Shown: positions 52,725 to 63,264 of the stretch, piece after piece
How positions within the stretch are numbered: position 1 is the stretch's first letter
Layout of the letters: each line of letters opens with the position of its first letter
Assembly: GCA_021811865.1 (NCBI GenBank)
Contig: JAKAQB010000008.1
Location: 1 to 64,000 of the forward strand
DNA from: Actinomycetes bacterium
GTDB lineage: Bacteria; Actinomycetota; Acidimicrobiia; Acidimicrobiales; Palsa-688
Reading direction: 5' to 3'
Length of the DNA stretch: 64,000 bases
Translations under genes and position numbers: made by a program
The notes under the pieces: generated by a model
Seen by the model: the letters and a program-made list of their open reading frames with translations, nothing else
What the model was told of the DNA's origin: nothing
Databases searched by the model: none

Positions 52725-53819
52725 GTGGAGCTCGAGCACCTCTGGCTCACCGACTTCCGGAACTACGCCACTGCTGACCTCGAGCCAGCACCACTAGGGC
52801 TCACCGTGGTTGTCGGGGCGAACGGCGAGGGCAAGACCAACCTCTTGGAGGCGGTGGGGTTCCTGGCGGCACTGCGTTCCTTCCGAGGAGCGCCTGGTGA
52901 GGCCCTGGTGCGTGCTGGCGCCGGCACCGCCGTGGTGCGGGCCGAGGGGCGCCGTGACGGCCGGCTGCTGCTCGTCGAGGCGGAGTTGCACCGCAGCGGG
53001 CGCGACCGGGTGCAGGTCAACCGACAGCCCCTCCGGCGGGCAAAGGACCTCCTCGGAGCTTTGCAGGTCACCGTGTTCTCGCCCGACGACCTCGACCTTG
53101 TCAAGGGAGGCCCGGTGTCGCGGCGCCGTTACCTCGACGAGCTGCTCGTGGCCCTCCACCCCCGCCACGACGCCACCCAGGCCGAGGTCGAGCGTGTCGT
53201 GCGCCAGCGCAACGCGCTGCTCCGCCAGGCCGGCGGGCGGGCGACGCCCGAGGTGGTCTCCACCCTCGACGTGTGGGACGCCAAGCTCGCTGCCGCCGGG
53301 GAGGCGCTCGCTGCCGCCCGCCTCGGTCTCACCGCTGCGCTCCAGCCGCTCGTGACGGATGCCTACGCCCAGGTCGCCGCCGCTGCCCGCCTGCGCGGGG
53401 GACCCACCACGGTGGGCCTTGCCTACCAGGCCAGCTGGCAGGGGTCGCTGGCGGAGGCGCTCGTTGCCGCCCGCCCGGAGGACCTGCGGAGGGGCATGAC
53501 GACTGTGGGTCCACACCGCGACGAGCTCGGCTGCTGGATCGGGGACCTGCCGGCCCGCACGCATGGCTCCCAGGGGGAGCAGCGGACGCTCGCCCTCGGC
53601 CTGCGTCTCGGGGGCCATCGGCTCGTGACCGCCCGGGTCGGGTCGCCGCCGATCCTCCTGCTCGACGATGTGTTCTCCGAGCTCGACGACGAGCGCAGCG
53701 CCGCCCTGCTCGACGTCCTGCCGGCCGGCCAGGCGATCCTCACGACCGCCGGCCTCCCCCCTCCTGCAGCCCGCCCGGCCCGGGTGGTGCGCGTCGAGAG
53801 TGGCAAGCTCCTGGCGTGA
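52725..53819 (+). CDS. recF: Recombination protein RecF
   Basis: 364 residues. SMC-like ATPase: LWLTDFRNYATADLEPAPLGLTVVVGANGEGKTNLLEAV (Walker A), EQRTLALGLRLGGH (signature) and ILLLDDVFSELDDERS (Walker B and D-loop). It helps load RecA at gaps. GTG start; the stop overlaps the DUF721 gene by 4 nt. Confidence 0.95.
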   Translation: MELEHLWLTDFRNYATADLEPAPLGLTVVVGANGEGKTNLLEAVGFLAALRSFRGAPGEALVRAGAGTAVVRAEGRRDGRLLLVEAELHRSGRDRVQVNRQPLRRAKDLLGALQVTVFSPDDLDLVKGGPVSRRRYLDELLVALHPRHDATQAEVERVVRQRNALLRQAGGRATPEVVSTLDVWDAKLAAAGEALAAARLGLTAALQPLVTDAYAQVAAAARLRGGPTTVGLAYQASWQGSLAEALVAARPEDLRRGMTTVGPHRDELGCWIGDLPARTHGSQGEQRTLALGLRLGGHRLVTARVGSPPILLLDDVFSELDDERSAALLDVLPAGQAILTTAGLPPPAARPARVVRVESGKLLA

Positions 53820-54166
53820 CCTGGCAGCCCTTCCCCCCCCCGGCCTCGTCGATCGATCCCCGTCCCGTCTCGGCGTCCCTCGGCCGCCTGTCGGAGGGCC
53901 TCGGGCTCGGCCGTCCCGAGCTGCTCACGTCCGTCTTCGCCCGCTGGGAAGAGCTCGTCGGGCCCGACATCGCCGCCCATGCCACGCCGCGTACGCTTCG
54001 TGACGGCGTCCTCACGGTGGCGGTGGACCACCCGGCCTGGGCAGCCAGCCTGCAGCTCCTGGCCGGGGACATCCTCGAGCGCATCGACGCCGTCGGGGGC
54101 GACGCGGTGCGTGAGCTCGTAGTGCGGGTCGTCGGGGCCTCCAGGGGCCGGCGCAGCGCCGGCTGA
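53816..54166 (+). CDS. dciA: DUF721/DciA-like protein
   Basis: 116 residues. A KH-like domain (about 25-105): LTSVFARWEELVGPDIAAHATPRTLRDGVLTVAVDHPAWAASLQLLAGDIL, matching DUF721. DciA-type proteins are the ancestral DnaB loaders in bacteria without dnaC/dnaI, and their gene between recF and gyrB is standard in actinomycetes. Loader function here is inferred; it suits a window that also encodes DnaB and DnaA. GTG overlaps the recF stop. Confidence 0.88.
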   Translation: MTWQPFPPPASSIDPRPVSASLGRLSEGLGLGRPELLTSVFARWEELVGPDIAAHATPRTLRDGVLTVAVDHPAWAASLQLLAGDILERIDAVGGDAVRELVVRVVGASRGRRSAG

Positions 54167-54177
54167 CATACCCCAGC

Positions 54178-54186
54178 TGGTAGAAT
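54178..54186 (+). promoter_or_regulatory. Extended -10 promoter upstream of gyrB
   Basis: TGGTAGAAT matches TGNTANAAT, about 95 nt before the gyrB ATG, in the only gap of the recF-gyrA run. No clear -35 at the right spacing, as allowed for extended -10 promoters. Confidence 0.4.
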
Positions 54187-54281
54187 CCCATCGTTGCGTT
54201 TCTGGCTGCTGACCTGGACTTTTGGGGCGGAGGTCGGCGGCTGGATGCGTCTCGCCCCTGCTAGCTGAGAGGTTCGCGCTC

Positions 54282-56222
54282 ATGGCACTGCAAACGACGT
54301 TCGAGGCCGAGGACGTCGCCACTTACACGGCCAAGGACATGGCGGTGCTCGAGGGCCTCGATCCCGTCCGCAAGCGCCCCGGCATGTACATCGGGTCGAC
54401 CAGCCTGTCGGGACTCCACCACCTGGTATGGGAGGTGGTGGACAACTCGGTCGACGAGGCCATGGCCGGCTTCTGCGACCGGATCGACGTGACGCTGCTC
54501 GCCGACGGCGGCTGCCGGGTCGTCGACAATGGCCGAGGGATCCCGACCGACATCAACCAGATGTACAAGCTGTCCGGCGTCGAGATCGCGCTGACCAAGC
54601 TGCACGGCGGCGGAAAGTTCGGAGGCAAGGGCTACAAGGTCTCCGGCGGCCTGCACGGCGTGGGTGTCTCGGTGGTCAACGCCCTGTCACGCCGTCTGGT
54701 CGTCGAGGTCGACCGCAACGACGTCCGCTACCGGATGGAGTTCGCCGACGGCGGGCGACCCCAGACCCGCCTCGAGGAGGTCGGCCCGTCACCCCGGGGC
54801 CGGCGGGGCACCGTCGTCAGCTTCTGGCCGGACCCGAGGATCTTCGATGACGTCGAGCTCCGTGCTCAGACGATCCTCGAGCGGCTCCAGGTGTACGCCT
54901 TCCTCAACGCCGGCCTCGAGATCCGCTTCACCGACGAGCGCGCTGGCGGTCAGGCGCAGGTCTTCAAGTACGCCGGCGGCATCATCGACTTCGTCCGCTC
55001 ACTCAACTCATCCAAGGAGCCGCTGTTCAAGCGGGTCGGCTACTACGCCGACGAGGGCGAGGAGGGTGCCGTAGAGATCGCCTTCCAGTGGAACACCGGC
55101 TATTACGAGGGCGTCCACGGCTACGCCAACGGCATCTCCACAGTCGAGGGCGGCATGCACATCGAGGGCTTCCGCACCGCCCTCACCTCGGTCGTCAACA
55201 AGTACGCCAAGGCCAAGGGCCTCGTGAAGGACAAGGACCCGGGCATCCTCGGTGAGGACATCCGGGAGGGTCTGACGGCCATCGTCGCGGTGAAGCTGCG
55301 TGAGCCGCAGTTCGAGGGTCAGACCAAGGCCAAGCTCGGCAACGCGACGATCCGTTCGCTGGTGCAGCGGGTGACCAACGAGAAGCTGGCGGACTGGTTG
55401 GAGGAGCACCCCACCGAGGGTCGGGCGATCGTCATGAAGTCCCTGCAGGCGGCCCGAGCGCGTGAGGCGGCCAAGAGCGCTCGCGATGCCACCCGTCGCA
55501 AGTCGGCACTCGAAGGCGCTGGCATGCCCGAGAAGCTACGGGACTGTGCGCGTGGCACCGGGCCGGAAGACGCGGAGTTGTTCATAGTCGAGGGCGATTC
55601 TGCCGCCGGGACCGCAATGGACGCTCGCAACCCGGTCACGCAGGCGCTGCTACCCATCCGGGGAAAGATCCTGAACGTCGAGCGGGCCCGGGTCGACCGG
55701 ATGCTCAAGAACACCGAGATCCAAGCGCTCATCACGGCGATCGGTGCAGGTATCGGCGAGGAGTTCGACGCCACCAGGGCTCGCTACCACAAGGTCTGCA
55801 TCATGGCGGACGCCGACGTGGACGGCAGCCACATCCGCACGCTGTTGCTCACGTTCTTCTTCAGGCAGATGCGCCCGCTCGTCGAGGCGGGCTATGTGTA
55901 CATCTGCCAGCCGCCGCTGTACTCGACCTTGGTGGGCAAGGAGAAGGTCTACTTGAAGGACGACTCGGCCAAGGCCGCCTTCCTCGGGGAGCACCCGGCC
56001 CACAAACCCGAGTTCCAGCGCCTGAAGGGCCTGGGTGAGATGAACTACGACGATCTGGGCTTCACGACGATGGACCCCTCGACGCGGACCCTCCTGCAGG
56101 TCTCCGTCGAGGAGGCCGCCAAGGCCGACGAGGTCATGTCGATCCTCATGGGTGACGATGTCGAGGAGCGGAAGCGGTTCATCCAGACCAACGCCAAGGA
56201 CGTGAGGTTCCTCGACATATGA
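54282..56222 (+). CDS. gyrB: DNA gyrase subunit B
   Basis: 646 residues, the short form without the proteobacterial insert. GHKL ATPase ([55 protein letters not shown]), transducer, and TOPRIM ([21 protein letters not shown]) ending LDI. ATG 54282 is preferred over a longer in-frame start 20 codons upstream because GAGAGG precedes it and the family begins here. TGA overlaps gyrA's ATG. Confidence 0.96.
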   Translation: MALQTTFEAEDVATYTAKDMAVLEGLDPVRKRPGMYIGSTSLSGLHHLVWEVVDNSVDEAMAGFCDRIDVTLLADGGCRVVDNGRGIPTDINQMYKLSGVEIALTKLHGGGKFGGKGYKVSGGLHGVGVSVVNALSRRLVVEVDRNDVRYRMEFADGGRPQTRLEEVGPSPRGRRGTVVSFWPDPRIFDDVELRAQTILERLQVYAFLNAGLEIRFTDERAGGQAQVFKYAGGIIDFVRSLNSSKEPLFKRVGYYADEGEEGAVEIAFQWNTGYYEGVHGYANGISTVEGGMHIEGFRTALTSVVNKYAKAKGLVKDKDPGILGEDIREGLTAIVAVKLREPQFEGQTKAKLGNATIRSLVQRVTNEKLADWLEEHPTEGRAIVMKSLQAARAREAAKSARDATRRKSALEGAGMPEKLRDCARGTGPEDAELFIVEGDSAAGTAMDARNPVTQALLPIRGKILNVERARVDRMLKNTEIQALITAIGAGIGEEFDATRARYHKVCIMADADVDGSHIRTLLLTFFFRQMRPLVEAGYVYICQPPLYSTLVGKEKVYLKDDSAKAAFLGEHPAHKPEFQRLKGLGEMNYDDLGFTTMDPSTRTLLQVSVEEAAKADEVMSILMGDDVEERKRFIQTNAKDVRFLDI

Positions 56223-58678
56223 GCGATCTCCCGCCGGGCGACGAGGACCTCGACCTCGTCGGCATCCAGCCGATCGAGCTCCAGGACGAGATGGAGCGCT
56301 CGTTCCTGGACTACGCGATGTCCGTCATCGTCAGCCGGGCACTGCCTGACGCCCGCGATGGCCTGAAGCCGGTGCACCGGCGGATCCTCTACGGCATGTG
56401 GGAGCTCAACGCCCGCGCCGACCGGCCTCGCCTCAAGTGTGCGCGTGTGAGCGGCGACGTCATGGGCCGCTACCATCCCCACGGCGACGCGGCGATATAC
56501 GACGCGATGGTACGGATGGCACAGCCGTTCAGCCTCCGCCACCCGCTCATCGACGGGCAGGGCAACTTCGGGTCCCCCGACGACGGCCCCGCTGCAGCCC
56601 GCTACACCGAGTGCCGGCTGTCGCCCCTCGCCCACCGGATGCTCGAAGGGATCGACGAGGAGACCGTCGATTTCGTGGACACGTACTCCGGGGAGTTCCA
56701 GGAACCGGTCGTCCTTCCGTCCCGGTTCCCGAACCTCCTCGTCAACGGCAGCCAGGGCATCGCCGTCGGGATGGCGACCAACATCCCGCCACACAACCTG
56801 GGGGAGGTCGCCGACGCGGTCACCTTCTTCCTCGATCATCCCGACGCCACCGTCGAGCAGCTCATGCACTTCGTGAGAGGCCCAGATTTCCCGACCGGAG
56901 GGCTGATCCTCGGGCGGGCTGGGATCCAGGACGCCTACCGGACGGGACGGGGCTCGATCAAGATGCGGGCGCGCGCAGAGATCGTCGAGTCCAAGCGCGG
57001 CACGGCGATCGTGGTCACCGAGCTCCCCTACCAGGTGGGCCGGGCGCAGGTGCTCGGCAAGATCAGGGAACTGGTCGAGAGCCGTGACATCGACGGCATC
57101 CGGGATCTGAACGACGGCTCTGCCAAGCAGCAGACCCGGCTCGTCATCGAGCTCAAGCGGGACGCCAACGCCAACGTCGTGCTCAACAACCTCTACAAGA
57201 TGACCCCGCTGCAGACGAGCTTCGGGGTCAACATGGTCGCCCTCGTGGACGGCGTTCCCCGCACGCTCAACCTGCTGCAGGCGCTGCAGGCCTACGTCGA
57301 CCACCAGCGCGACGTGATCCGCCGGCGCTCCGAGTTCCGGCTGCGCAAGGCGGCGCAGCGCGCCCACATCGTCGAGGGTCTCATCAAGGCCCTCGACATG
57401 ATCGACGCCATCATCGCCCTCATCCGGGGCTCGGAGGACCGCGCCGCGGCACGGGGCGGGCTCATGGCGGACCCGTTCGGCTTCACCGAGGTCCAGTCCG
57501 AGCACATCCTCGACATGACGTTGGCTCGCCTCACCCGCCTCGGCCGGACCAACCTGGAGGAGGAGCTCGCGCAGCTGCGGGCACAGATCACCGAGCTCGA
57601 GGCCATCCTCGCCGACGAAGGTGTGCTCAGGGGTGTCATCAAGACCGAGCTGGGCGCCATCCGCAACGACTTCGCCTCGGACCGGGTTGCGGAGATCACC
57701 TTCGATCCCGGCGACATGGGTGCCGAGGACCTCATCGACGACGAGGAGCTCGTCGTCACCATGACACGCGCCGGCTACGTCAAGGCGGTGCCGGCGTCGG
57801 CCTTCCGCACCCAGGCTCGCGGCGGCCGGGGCGTCGCCGGCACCCGCCTGCGCGACGAGGACTACGTCACCCGTGTCATCCATACCTCCGCCCACGCCCA
57901 CCTGCTGTTCTTCTCCAACCTGGGCAAGGTGTACCGCCTGCGCGCCTACGACATCCCCGTCAAGGAGCGCACCGCCCGTGGCACGGCCATCGTCAACCTC
58001 CTGCCGTTGGCGCCCGGCGAGCACATCCAGACCCTGATAGACACCCGCGAGTTCCCCGCCGACCGGTTCCTGCTCTTCGCCACCCGCGGCGGCCAGGTCA
58101 AGAAGACTACTTTCTCTGAGTACGATAAGTCCCGCCGGGATGGCTTCATCGCTGTGAACCTGCGGGAGGGCGACGAGCTGGTGGGGGTGATCGTCACCGG
58201 CGGGTCCGACGACATCTTCATGGTGACGGCCGGCGGGATGGCGATCCGCTTCAGCGAGGAGGACGTCCGCCCGATGGGGAGGGACGCGGGCGGCGTTCGG
58301 GGTATGAACCTCCGCCAGGGAGACGAGGTCGTCTCCGTCGACCTCGCCCGGGACGAAACAAGCATCTTGACCGCCACTGACGCCGGTTATGGCAAGCGCA
58401 CCCAACTCCACCACTTCCACCGGCAGGGAAGGGGGGGTCTCGGGGTGCGCGGCATCAAGCTGACCGCGCAGCGCGGGCGCGTCGTCGCTGCTTTCATGGT
58501 GGGACTCGACGACGAGATCCTCGTGATCTCCTCGGCGGGCGTGACCGTCCGGATGCCTGTCCGGGGGGTCTCGAGCCAGGGTCGCGACGCAACCGGTGTC
58601 CGGCTCGTCAGCCTCGACTCCGGCCAGGTGGTGGCGTCGGTGGCACCGGTGCTGGCCGTCGAGGAGGCCGAGGGGTGA
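56219..58678 (+). CDS. gyrA: DNA gyrase subunit A
   Basis: 819 residues. Breakage-reunion domain with catalytic Tyr129 in AARYTECRL, and quinolone-determining region [10 protein letters not shown] at 86-95, where Ala91 occupies the E. coli Ser83 position and Asp95 that of Asp87. The C-terminal beta-pinwheel has a GyrA box QARGGRG (near residue 530), which supports negative supercoiling. ATG overlaps the gyrB stop. The acidic C-terminal tail is short. Confidence 0.96.
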   Translation: MSDLPPGDEDLDLVGIQPIELQDEMERSFLDYAMSVIVSRALPDARDGLKPVHRRILYGMWELNARADRPRLKCARVSGDVMGRYHPHGDAAIYDAMVRMAQPFSLRHPLIDGQGNFGSPDDGPAAARYTECRLSPLAHRMLEGIDEETVDFVDTYSGEFQEPVVLPSRFPNLLVNGSQGIAVGMATNIPPHNLGEVADAVTFFLDHPDATVEQLMHFVRGPDFPTGGLILGRAGIQDAYRTGRGSIKMRARAEIVESKRGTAIVVTELPYQVGRAQVLGKIRELVESRDIDGIRDLNDGSAKQQTRLVIELKRDANANVVLNNLYKMTPLQTSFGVNMVALVDGVPRTLNLLQALQAYVDHQRDVIRRRSEFRLRKAAQRAHIVEGLIKALDMIDAIIALIRGSEDRAAARGGLMADPFGFTEVQSEHILDMTLARLTRLGRTNLEEELAQLRAQITELEAILADEGVLRGVIKTELGAIRNDFASDRVAEITFDPGDMGAEDLIDDEELVVTMTRAGYVKAVPASAFRTQARGGRGVAGTRLRDEDYVTRVIHTSAHAHLLFFSNLGKVYRLRAYDIPVKERTARGTAIVNLLPLAPGEHIQTLIDTREFPADRFLLFATRGGQVKKTTFSEYDKSRRDGFIAVNLREGDELVGVIVTGGSDDIFMVTAGGMAIRFSEEDVRPMGRDAGGVRGMNLRQGDEVVSVDLARDETSILTATDAGYGKRTQLHHFHRQGRGGLGVRGIKLTAQRGRVVAAFMVGLDDEILVISSAGVTVRMPVRGVSSQGRDATGVRLVSLDSGQVVASVAPVLAVEEAEG

Positions 58679-58694
58679 CCGGGTGGGGAGAGAC

Positions 58695-59321
58695 GTGAGC
58701 GACCAGACCGGGCCGGTGGTGGGGGAGGAGACCTCCCCCTTCCCCGCCCGGTACGGGCCGGTGGGCGGCGACGGTGAGCGGGAGGCGCTCCCGCCCCGAT
58801 CCGCCCCCCCGGGGGCGCGCCGCCAGCGGTCGGTGGCCACAGCGGGCGGGGTGCCCTCCCCCCGGGTCGCGCGGGATGCCCCGGGCGCCTCCGGCGAGAC
58901 GTGGGCGCCGGCGGTGCCCGCGCGACCCGACGGGGTGCCACCCCTCGCCGGCCTGCCAGCGGCCACCGCCGGCGTCCCGATCCGCCGCCTCGTCCGCCGC
59001 GTCGACGCCTGGACCGTGTTCAAGGTGTCACTCCTCTTCTACGTCCTGATGCTCGGCATCTTCCTGCTCGCCGGGGTGGTCGCCTGGCAAGTGGCCGTAC
59101 CCCTGCACTTCATCCGCGACATCGAGCGGGCCGTCCGCACGCTCGCCGACGCCCGCAAGTTCGTCCTGCGCCCCATGCCCGTGCTCGAGTACGCCGCCGC
59201 GGCCGGCGGGGCGCTCGCCCTCCTCGGCACGGTGATGAACACCGTCGCCGCCGTGCTCTACAACCTCATCAGCGACGTGATTGGCGGGGTGCAGACCATC
59301 GAGGTCGTGAAGGACGAGTGA
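58695..59321 (+). CDS. DUF3566 membrane protein
   Basis: 208 residues. A 95-residue disordered N-terminus is followed by RRVDAWTVFKVSLLFYVLMLGIFLLAGVVAW (TM1) and a second TM near the C-terminus (AAAAGGALALLGTVMNTVAAVLYNLISDVIGG). DUF3566 follows gyrA in most actinomycetes and is implicated in polar growth or division; function here is inferred from that position. GTG 58695 follows GGGGAGAG and lies 16 nt after the gyrA stop. Confidence 0.88.
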   Translation: MSDQTGPVVGEETSPFPARYGPVGGDGEREALPPRSAPPGARRQRSVATAGGVPSPRVARDAPGASGETWAPAVPARPDGVPPLAGLPAATAGVPIRRLVRRVDAWTVFKVSLLFYVLMLGIFLLAGVVAWQVAVPLHFIRDIERAVRTLADARKFVLRPMPVLEYAAAAGGALALLGTVMNTVAAVLYNLISDVIGGVQTIEVVKDE

Positions 59322-59436
59322 CCGACATCCGGCCTCTGCAGGTCACCTTCGACGCCGGTGACCCACACACGCTCTGACGGTGGTGGGCGGCGAGCGATCC
59401 CAGCGGCTCGGGTCCCCGAGGGCAACGAGCTCTGCC

Positions 59437-60966
59437 TCAGTGGGCGCTGACCACCGGGGAGGTGCCGAGGACGTGGCCTGTGGCGTCGAGCGCCGTCACC
59501 TGGAACTGGGTGGCACCCGACGCCGTGAAGCCGATGGCGGTCTCGAAGCCGTGGCGGGCCGTCACCGCCCGCTCGGTCAGCGTCGTCGACGACGTCCCGG
59601 CTGACACCTGCCAGGAGGCAACCTGGGTGGCGCCGTTCCAGCTGGCGTAGCCGGTGAAGGAGCCCGCTGCCGAGCCGGGGCGCACGACGAACAGCAGCTC
59701 CTGGATCCGGGGGTTGCCGACCCAGTCGTCGGTGAAGGTGCGGTAGGTGAACGCCCCGGCGGGGAACCGCCCGTCCAGGATCATCTCGGCGCCCGCCGCC
59801 GGCGCGGCGAAGTGTGAGAAGTAGGGTGCCGACCCCCACCCGACGAAGCGCGATCCGTCGGGGAGCAGCTGGTTGTTGCCGGTGTAGTAAACGACGACCG
59901 GCTGGGTGGAGTGGTTCCACTCCTGGTCGAGCGTGACCTGGCGGTTGACGGTGTCGACGCGGAGCACCTTGGCCCACGCCTGCTTCTCCGGGCTGGGCGG
60001 GCTGGCGTCGTCGAAGACCGAGAACCCGCTGCCGTCGGGCAACGCCCGCCCGTCGTGCTGGAACTCGTAGCGCGTGCCGGGGCCGACCATGGTGAAAGAC
60101 GATCCCTTCCCACCGGCCTGCCAGAGGATCTGCCCGGTCGCCCGGCTCACCAGGTACACGGCGCTGGTGTTGCGGGAGGAGATCAGCAGGTCGCGGTCGG
60201 GGCCCGGCCACAGGTCGACGGAGTTCATGTGGAAGTAGTCCATGCTGCCCGGTGTGAACGTCTTGGAGATCGGCACCGACGGGTAGCACGGCCAGTCGAG
60301 CAGGACCCCGCCCGTGGCGATGTCGCGCTCGTAGGCATGGCAGTTGTAGATGTCCGGCTGGGTGATCTTCTGGTAGCCGGTGTGCAGGGCTGTGTCCTGC
60401 GGCGTGATGACGAACTCGTGCAGGTCGCAGGGCACGCCATTGGCCGACGACACGGTCGCGACTGTCGAGTAGGTGTCGTCGGCGATCGCGTAGATGCCGG
60501 CGGTCCCGAAGCCCGGGCCGAGCGTCCCCTGGAACCAGGTGAGGACCGGCTTGCCCTGGTAGGTCTGGACGTGGAAGTTGAAGGCCTGGTCGGTCTTGGC
60601 CGTGAGCGGCCTGAAGAAGACCAGCCACCCGTTGCGGTCGAAGATCATGAGGCCCTGCTGGGCGCCGGCGGGGTAGTGGGCGCCGGGCACGCCGCCGGCG
60701 GGGGTGGCGAAGATGTAGGGCGGCACGCCGGGACCGATGCCGGCGGGTGTCGCCTTGATCCACACCCCGGGCGGCCGCAGGTCGGGCCTGGAGACGTATG
60801 TCTGGTACGGGGGAGGGGCGCCGGCGGGCGTGGTGATAGCCGGCGGCGTGGCGCCGAGGACCTGGGGTGCGTCGCCGAGCGCGTTGGCCACCGACAGCGC
60901 CGCAGCGCCGGCGCCGGCTCCGAGAGCACCGGTGAGGAACCGGCGCCGGGTAACAGGTTCTGACAT
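59437..60966 (-). CDS. Arylsulfotransferase (ASST) family, Tat-exported
   Basis: 509 residues. The N-terminus has a Tat motif (TRRRFLTGALGAGAGAAAL) and a cleavable signal. A beta-propeller repeat region follows, with DLHEFVITPQ, NCHAYERD, DYFHMNSVDLWP (catalytic-type His), SSRNTSAVYLVSRATGQILWQAGG, YEFQHDGRALPDG and FDDASPP. Family members transfer sulfate between phenols without PAPS. ATG 60966 has GGGAGG just upstream; an ATG 12 nt earlier has none. Single gene; substrate unknown. Confidence 0.85.
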   Translation of the reverse strand: MSEPVTRRRFLTGALGAGAGAAALSVANALGDAPQVLGATPPAITTPAGAPPPYQTYVSRPDLRPPGVWIKATPAGIGPGVPPYIFATPAGGVPGAHYPAGAQQGLMIFDRNGWLVFFRPLTAKTDQAFNFHVQTYQGKPVLTWFQGTLGPGFGTAGIYAIADDTYSTVATVSSANGVPCDLHEFVITPQDTALHTGYQKITQPDIYNCHAYERDIATGGVLLDWPCYPSVPISKTFTPGSMDYFHMNSVDLWPGPDRDLLISSRNTSAVYLVSRATGQILWQAGGKGSSFTMVGPGTRYEFQHDGRALPDGSGFSVFDDASPPSPEKQAWAKVLRVDTVNRQVTLDQEWNHSTQPVVVYYTGNNQLLPDGSRFVGWGSAPYFSHFAAPAAGAEMILDGRFPAGAFTYRTFTDDWVGNPRIQELLFVVRPGSAAGSFTGYASWNGATQVASWQVSAGTSSTTLTERAVTARHGFETAIGFTASGATQFQVTALDATGHVLGTSPVVSAH

Positions 60967-61113
60967 CCATCCTCCCATGTCGGGTGCACGGGCTCGACCG
61001 CTCCGCCTGAGTGGTGCGCCAGCCGCTTACCGTAGCAACACCTCGGTGGGCGGGGCCCGGCCGTAGGGTGGGCGGCGGGCCGCAGCGCTCGCCGGTGGCC
61101 CGAGGAGGAGGAC

Positions 61114-61416
61114 ATGCGCCACACACTGGACGTCGCCGTCGGGCCGCCGGTCGTCCACGACGACGAACGGCACCGCTACGAGATGGACCTGGGTGATGGC
61201 GTCGCCGTGGCCGAGTACCTACCCGTGCCGGGCGGTGTCGTGTTCACCCACACGGTCGTGCCCGCAGCCCACGAAGGCCGGGGGATGGGGTCCCGCCTGG
61301 TCGGGGCGGCGCTCGCCGACGCTCGCTGGCGTGGGTGGACGGTGCAGGCACGGTGCTGGTTCGTCGCCGATTTCCTCCGCCTCCATCGGCAGTACGCGGA
61401 CGTCCAGGATCCGTGA
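61114..61416 (+). CDS. Small GNAT acetyltransferase (YjdJ type)
   Basis: 100 residues, one minimal GNAT domain: YEMDLGDGVAVAEYLPV, VVFTHTVVPAAHEGRGMGSRLVGAAL (acetyl-CoA loop), then QARCWFVADFLRLHRQYADVQ. This COG2388 class has an exposed cysteine and unknown acceptors. GAGGAGGAGG precedes the ATG. Monocistronic. Confidence 0.85.
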   Translation: MRHTLDVAVGPPVVHDDERHRYEMDLGDGVAVAEYLPVPGGVVFTHTVVPAAHEGRGMGSRLVGAALADARWRGWTVQARCWFVADFLRLHRQYADVQDP

Positions 61417-61458
61417 TCTGCGGGCCGCGGTGAGGGGCTGCCGCCGCCGGGCTCCTGC

Positions 61459-62154
61459 CTACCGCGACGTGGAGCGCAGGAACGCCCCGACCAGCTCGTC
61501 GGCCCGCTCGCGGGCGGCGCCCTCCTCGTTGATCGTGGCCGCAAGGAGCTCGTCGGGGTCCAGGCCCGACCCGGCGATCTCGTCACGGCCTCCGTGCTCG
61601 ATCCACCGCTCTAGCTGTGGCCCGTCGACCTCGGGGTGGAACTGCACCGCCAGGTTGCGCCGCAAGGCGTAGGCTTGGACGGCGACGTCGTTGGTCGCCA
61701 GGATCTCCGCACCCGGCGGCAGCACGCAGCGGTCGGCGTGGAACTGGAACCACGGGCCGGGCTTCACGAGCTCCGGGCACACCGGCTCCACCGCCACCCA
61801 CCCGATCTCCTTGCGAGGCGCCGGCTCCACGGACCCTCCGTGGGCGGCGGCGAGAGCCTGGGCGCCGAAGCACACGCCGAGGACGGGGACACCAGCGTCG
61901 TCCAAGGACCGCAGCCAGGCGAGCTCCTCGCCGATCCACGAGCCGATCGTCGCGGTGTCGTAGACCGACCACACCGACCCGAGGACGACAGCGGCGTCGA
62001 GGCCGGCCGGGTCCGCGAGCTGGTCCGGTTGGGTGCCGTCGTGGACGCTGACCTCGAAGTTCCGGGCCGCGAAGGCCTCGCCCAGAAGGCCGGGTTCGTC
62101 CTCGAGGTGATGGCGCACGAACGTGACTCGCACCCGCCGAAGATACGCCGCCAA
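61459..62154 (-). CDS. Class I glutamine amidotransferase (GMP synthase-like)
   Basis: 231 residues. Stand-alone GATase: VVLGSVWSVYD, nucleophile in GVCFGAQALAAAHGG, EIGWVAVEPV, and FHPEVD for the His/Glu pair. This resembles GuaA-like amidotransferases of unknown acceptor (gamma-glutamyl amine hydrolase or peptide-modifying types). No synthetase partner is adjacent. Ends next to the convergent small GNAT gene. Confidence 0.85.
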   Translation of the reverse strand: MAAYLRRVRVTFVRHHLEDEPGLLGEAFAARNFEVSVHDGTQPDQLADPAGLDAAVVLGSVWSVYDTATIGSWIGEELAWLRSLDDAGVPVLGVCFGAQALAAAHGGSVEPAPRKEIGWVAVEPVCPELVKPGPWFQFHADRCVLPPGAEILATNDVAVQAYALRRNLAVQFHPEVDGPQLERWIEHGGRDEIAGSGLDPDELLAATINEEGAARERADELVGAFLRSTSR

Positions 62155-62178
62155 GCACCGGTTGCGGCACTCAGAGCT

Positions 62179-63189
62179 TCAAGGCGGTGGCGCCGTCGAG
62201 GCCCGGAGGACCAGGTGTGGTGGCGGGTCGACGACCACGATGTCGTCGGCGGGGGCACCGGCGAGCTGGTCGATGAGCAACCGGACAGCCCGGTACCCGA
62301 CGTCGTAGAACGCCATCTTCACCGTCGTGAGCGGCGGCCAGGTGTGGGCCGCCATCCACTGGTCGTGGATGGCCACCATCGACAGGTCCCTCGGCACGTC
62401 GACGCCGGTTTGGCGCAGGGCGGTGAGAGCTCCGATCGCTCCGTTGACGTTGGTGACGACCAGCGCCGTGGGCGTCGACGGCTCCGACATGATGCTGGTG
62501 GCCGCCTCGGCGGCGACGTCGGGCGCGTAGCCCAGCCTCCGCACCCACGTCTCCCGGCGGCGCAGGCCGGCGTCGCGGAGCGCACCGGCGTAGCCCTGCT
62601 CGCGCCGGCGGGCGATGTCGCTCGCCTCGACGCCCCCGATCAGACCGATGCGGCGGTGCCCGAGGGTGAGGAGGTGCTCGGTTGCCAGCCTGGCCCCGGC
62701 CACGTCGTCGAGGATCACCGAGCCGCGCCGGTGGGGCGTGCGCGAGGCAACCAGCACGATCCGGGCGTCGTTGGCTACGAGGTTCTCGAGCGCCTGGTCG
62801 GTCAGGTCGTCGGTGCGCTGGAGGACGAAGCCGTCTACGCGACCCTCGCGGACGAGGCGGCGGATCACGTCGCTGCCTTCCGTGAAGTGGTGGGAGTGAC
62901 CGACGAGCAGCGTGTAGTCGTGCTCTCCCGACGCGTCGGAGGCGCCGGCGAGCAGGTCGGCGAACAGCGGGGTGGACGGGTTGGGGACGACGAGTGCCAG
63001 CGCCTTGGAGCGCGCCAGGCGGAGCGCCCTGCCGGCGTAGTTGGCGCTGTAGTCGAGATCGCGCGCCGCTTGCAGCACCCGCTCGCGCGTCTCGGGGCGG
63101 GTCCGGACGGTGGGGTCGCCGTTGAGCACCCGTGATGCCACCGAGACGGATACACCCGCTCGTGTCGCGATCTCGCTCAGTGTCGCCAC
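62179..63189 (-). CDS. LacI-family transcriptional regulator
   Basis: 336 residues from GTG 63189. HTH with ATLSEIATRAGVSVSVASRVLNGDPTVRTRPETRERVLQAA, hinge, and a periplasmic-binding-protein-like sensor (LALVVPNPSTPLFADLLAGA, HRRIGLIGG, HTWPPLTTVKMAFYDVGYRAV). It likely responds to a sugar, but no sugar-use genes are adjacent. The longer upstream frame is rejected because family starts are at the ATLSEIA segment. It may be co-transcribed with the downstream amidotransferase, 24 nt away. Confidence 0.9.
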   Translation of the reverse strand: MATLSEIATRAGVSVSVASRVLNGDPTVRTRPETRERVLQAARDLDYSANYAGRALRLARSKALALVVPNPSTPLFADLLAGASDASGEHDYTLLVGHSHHFTEGSDVIRRLVREGRVDGFVLQRTDDLTDQALENLVANDARIVLVASRTPHRRGSVILDDVAGARLATEHLLTLGHRRIGLIGGVEASDIARRREQGYAGALRDAGLRRRETWVRRLGYAPDVAAEAATSIMSEPSTPTALVVTNVNGAIGALTALRQTGVDVPRDLSMVAIHDQWMAAHTWPPLTTVKMAFYDVGYRAVRLLIDQLAGAPADDIVVVDPPPHLVLRASTAPPP

Positions 63190-63264
63190 CGCGCCATCGT
63201 AGGGAGGCGGTCGCCACGGTCGCCGGGCCCGGCCGGTCGGGCCTGCGCCGGTAGGGTGAACGCC

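Noticed and set aside
56045..59023. 992-codon minus-strand open frame opposite gyrA
   Set aside because: It is the mirror of gyrA in a high-GC genome; its His/Asp/Val-rich composition has no domain, and gyrA is unmistakable.
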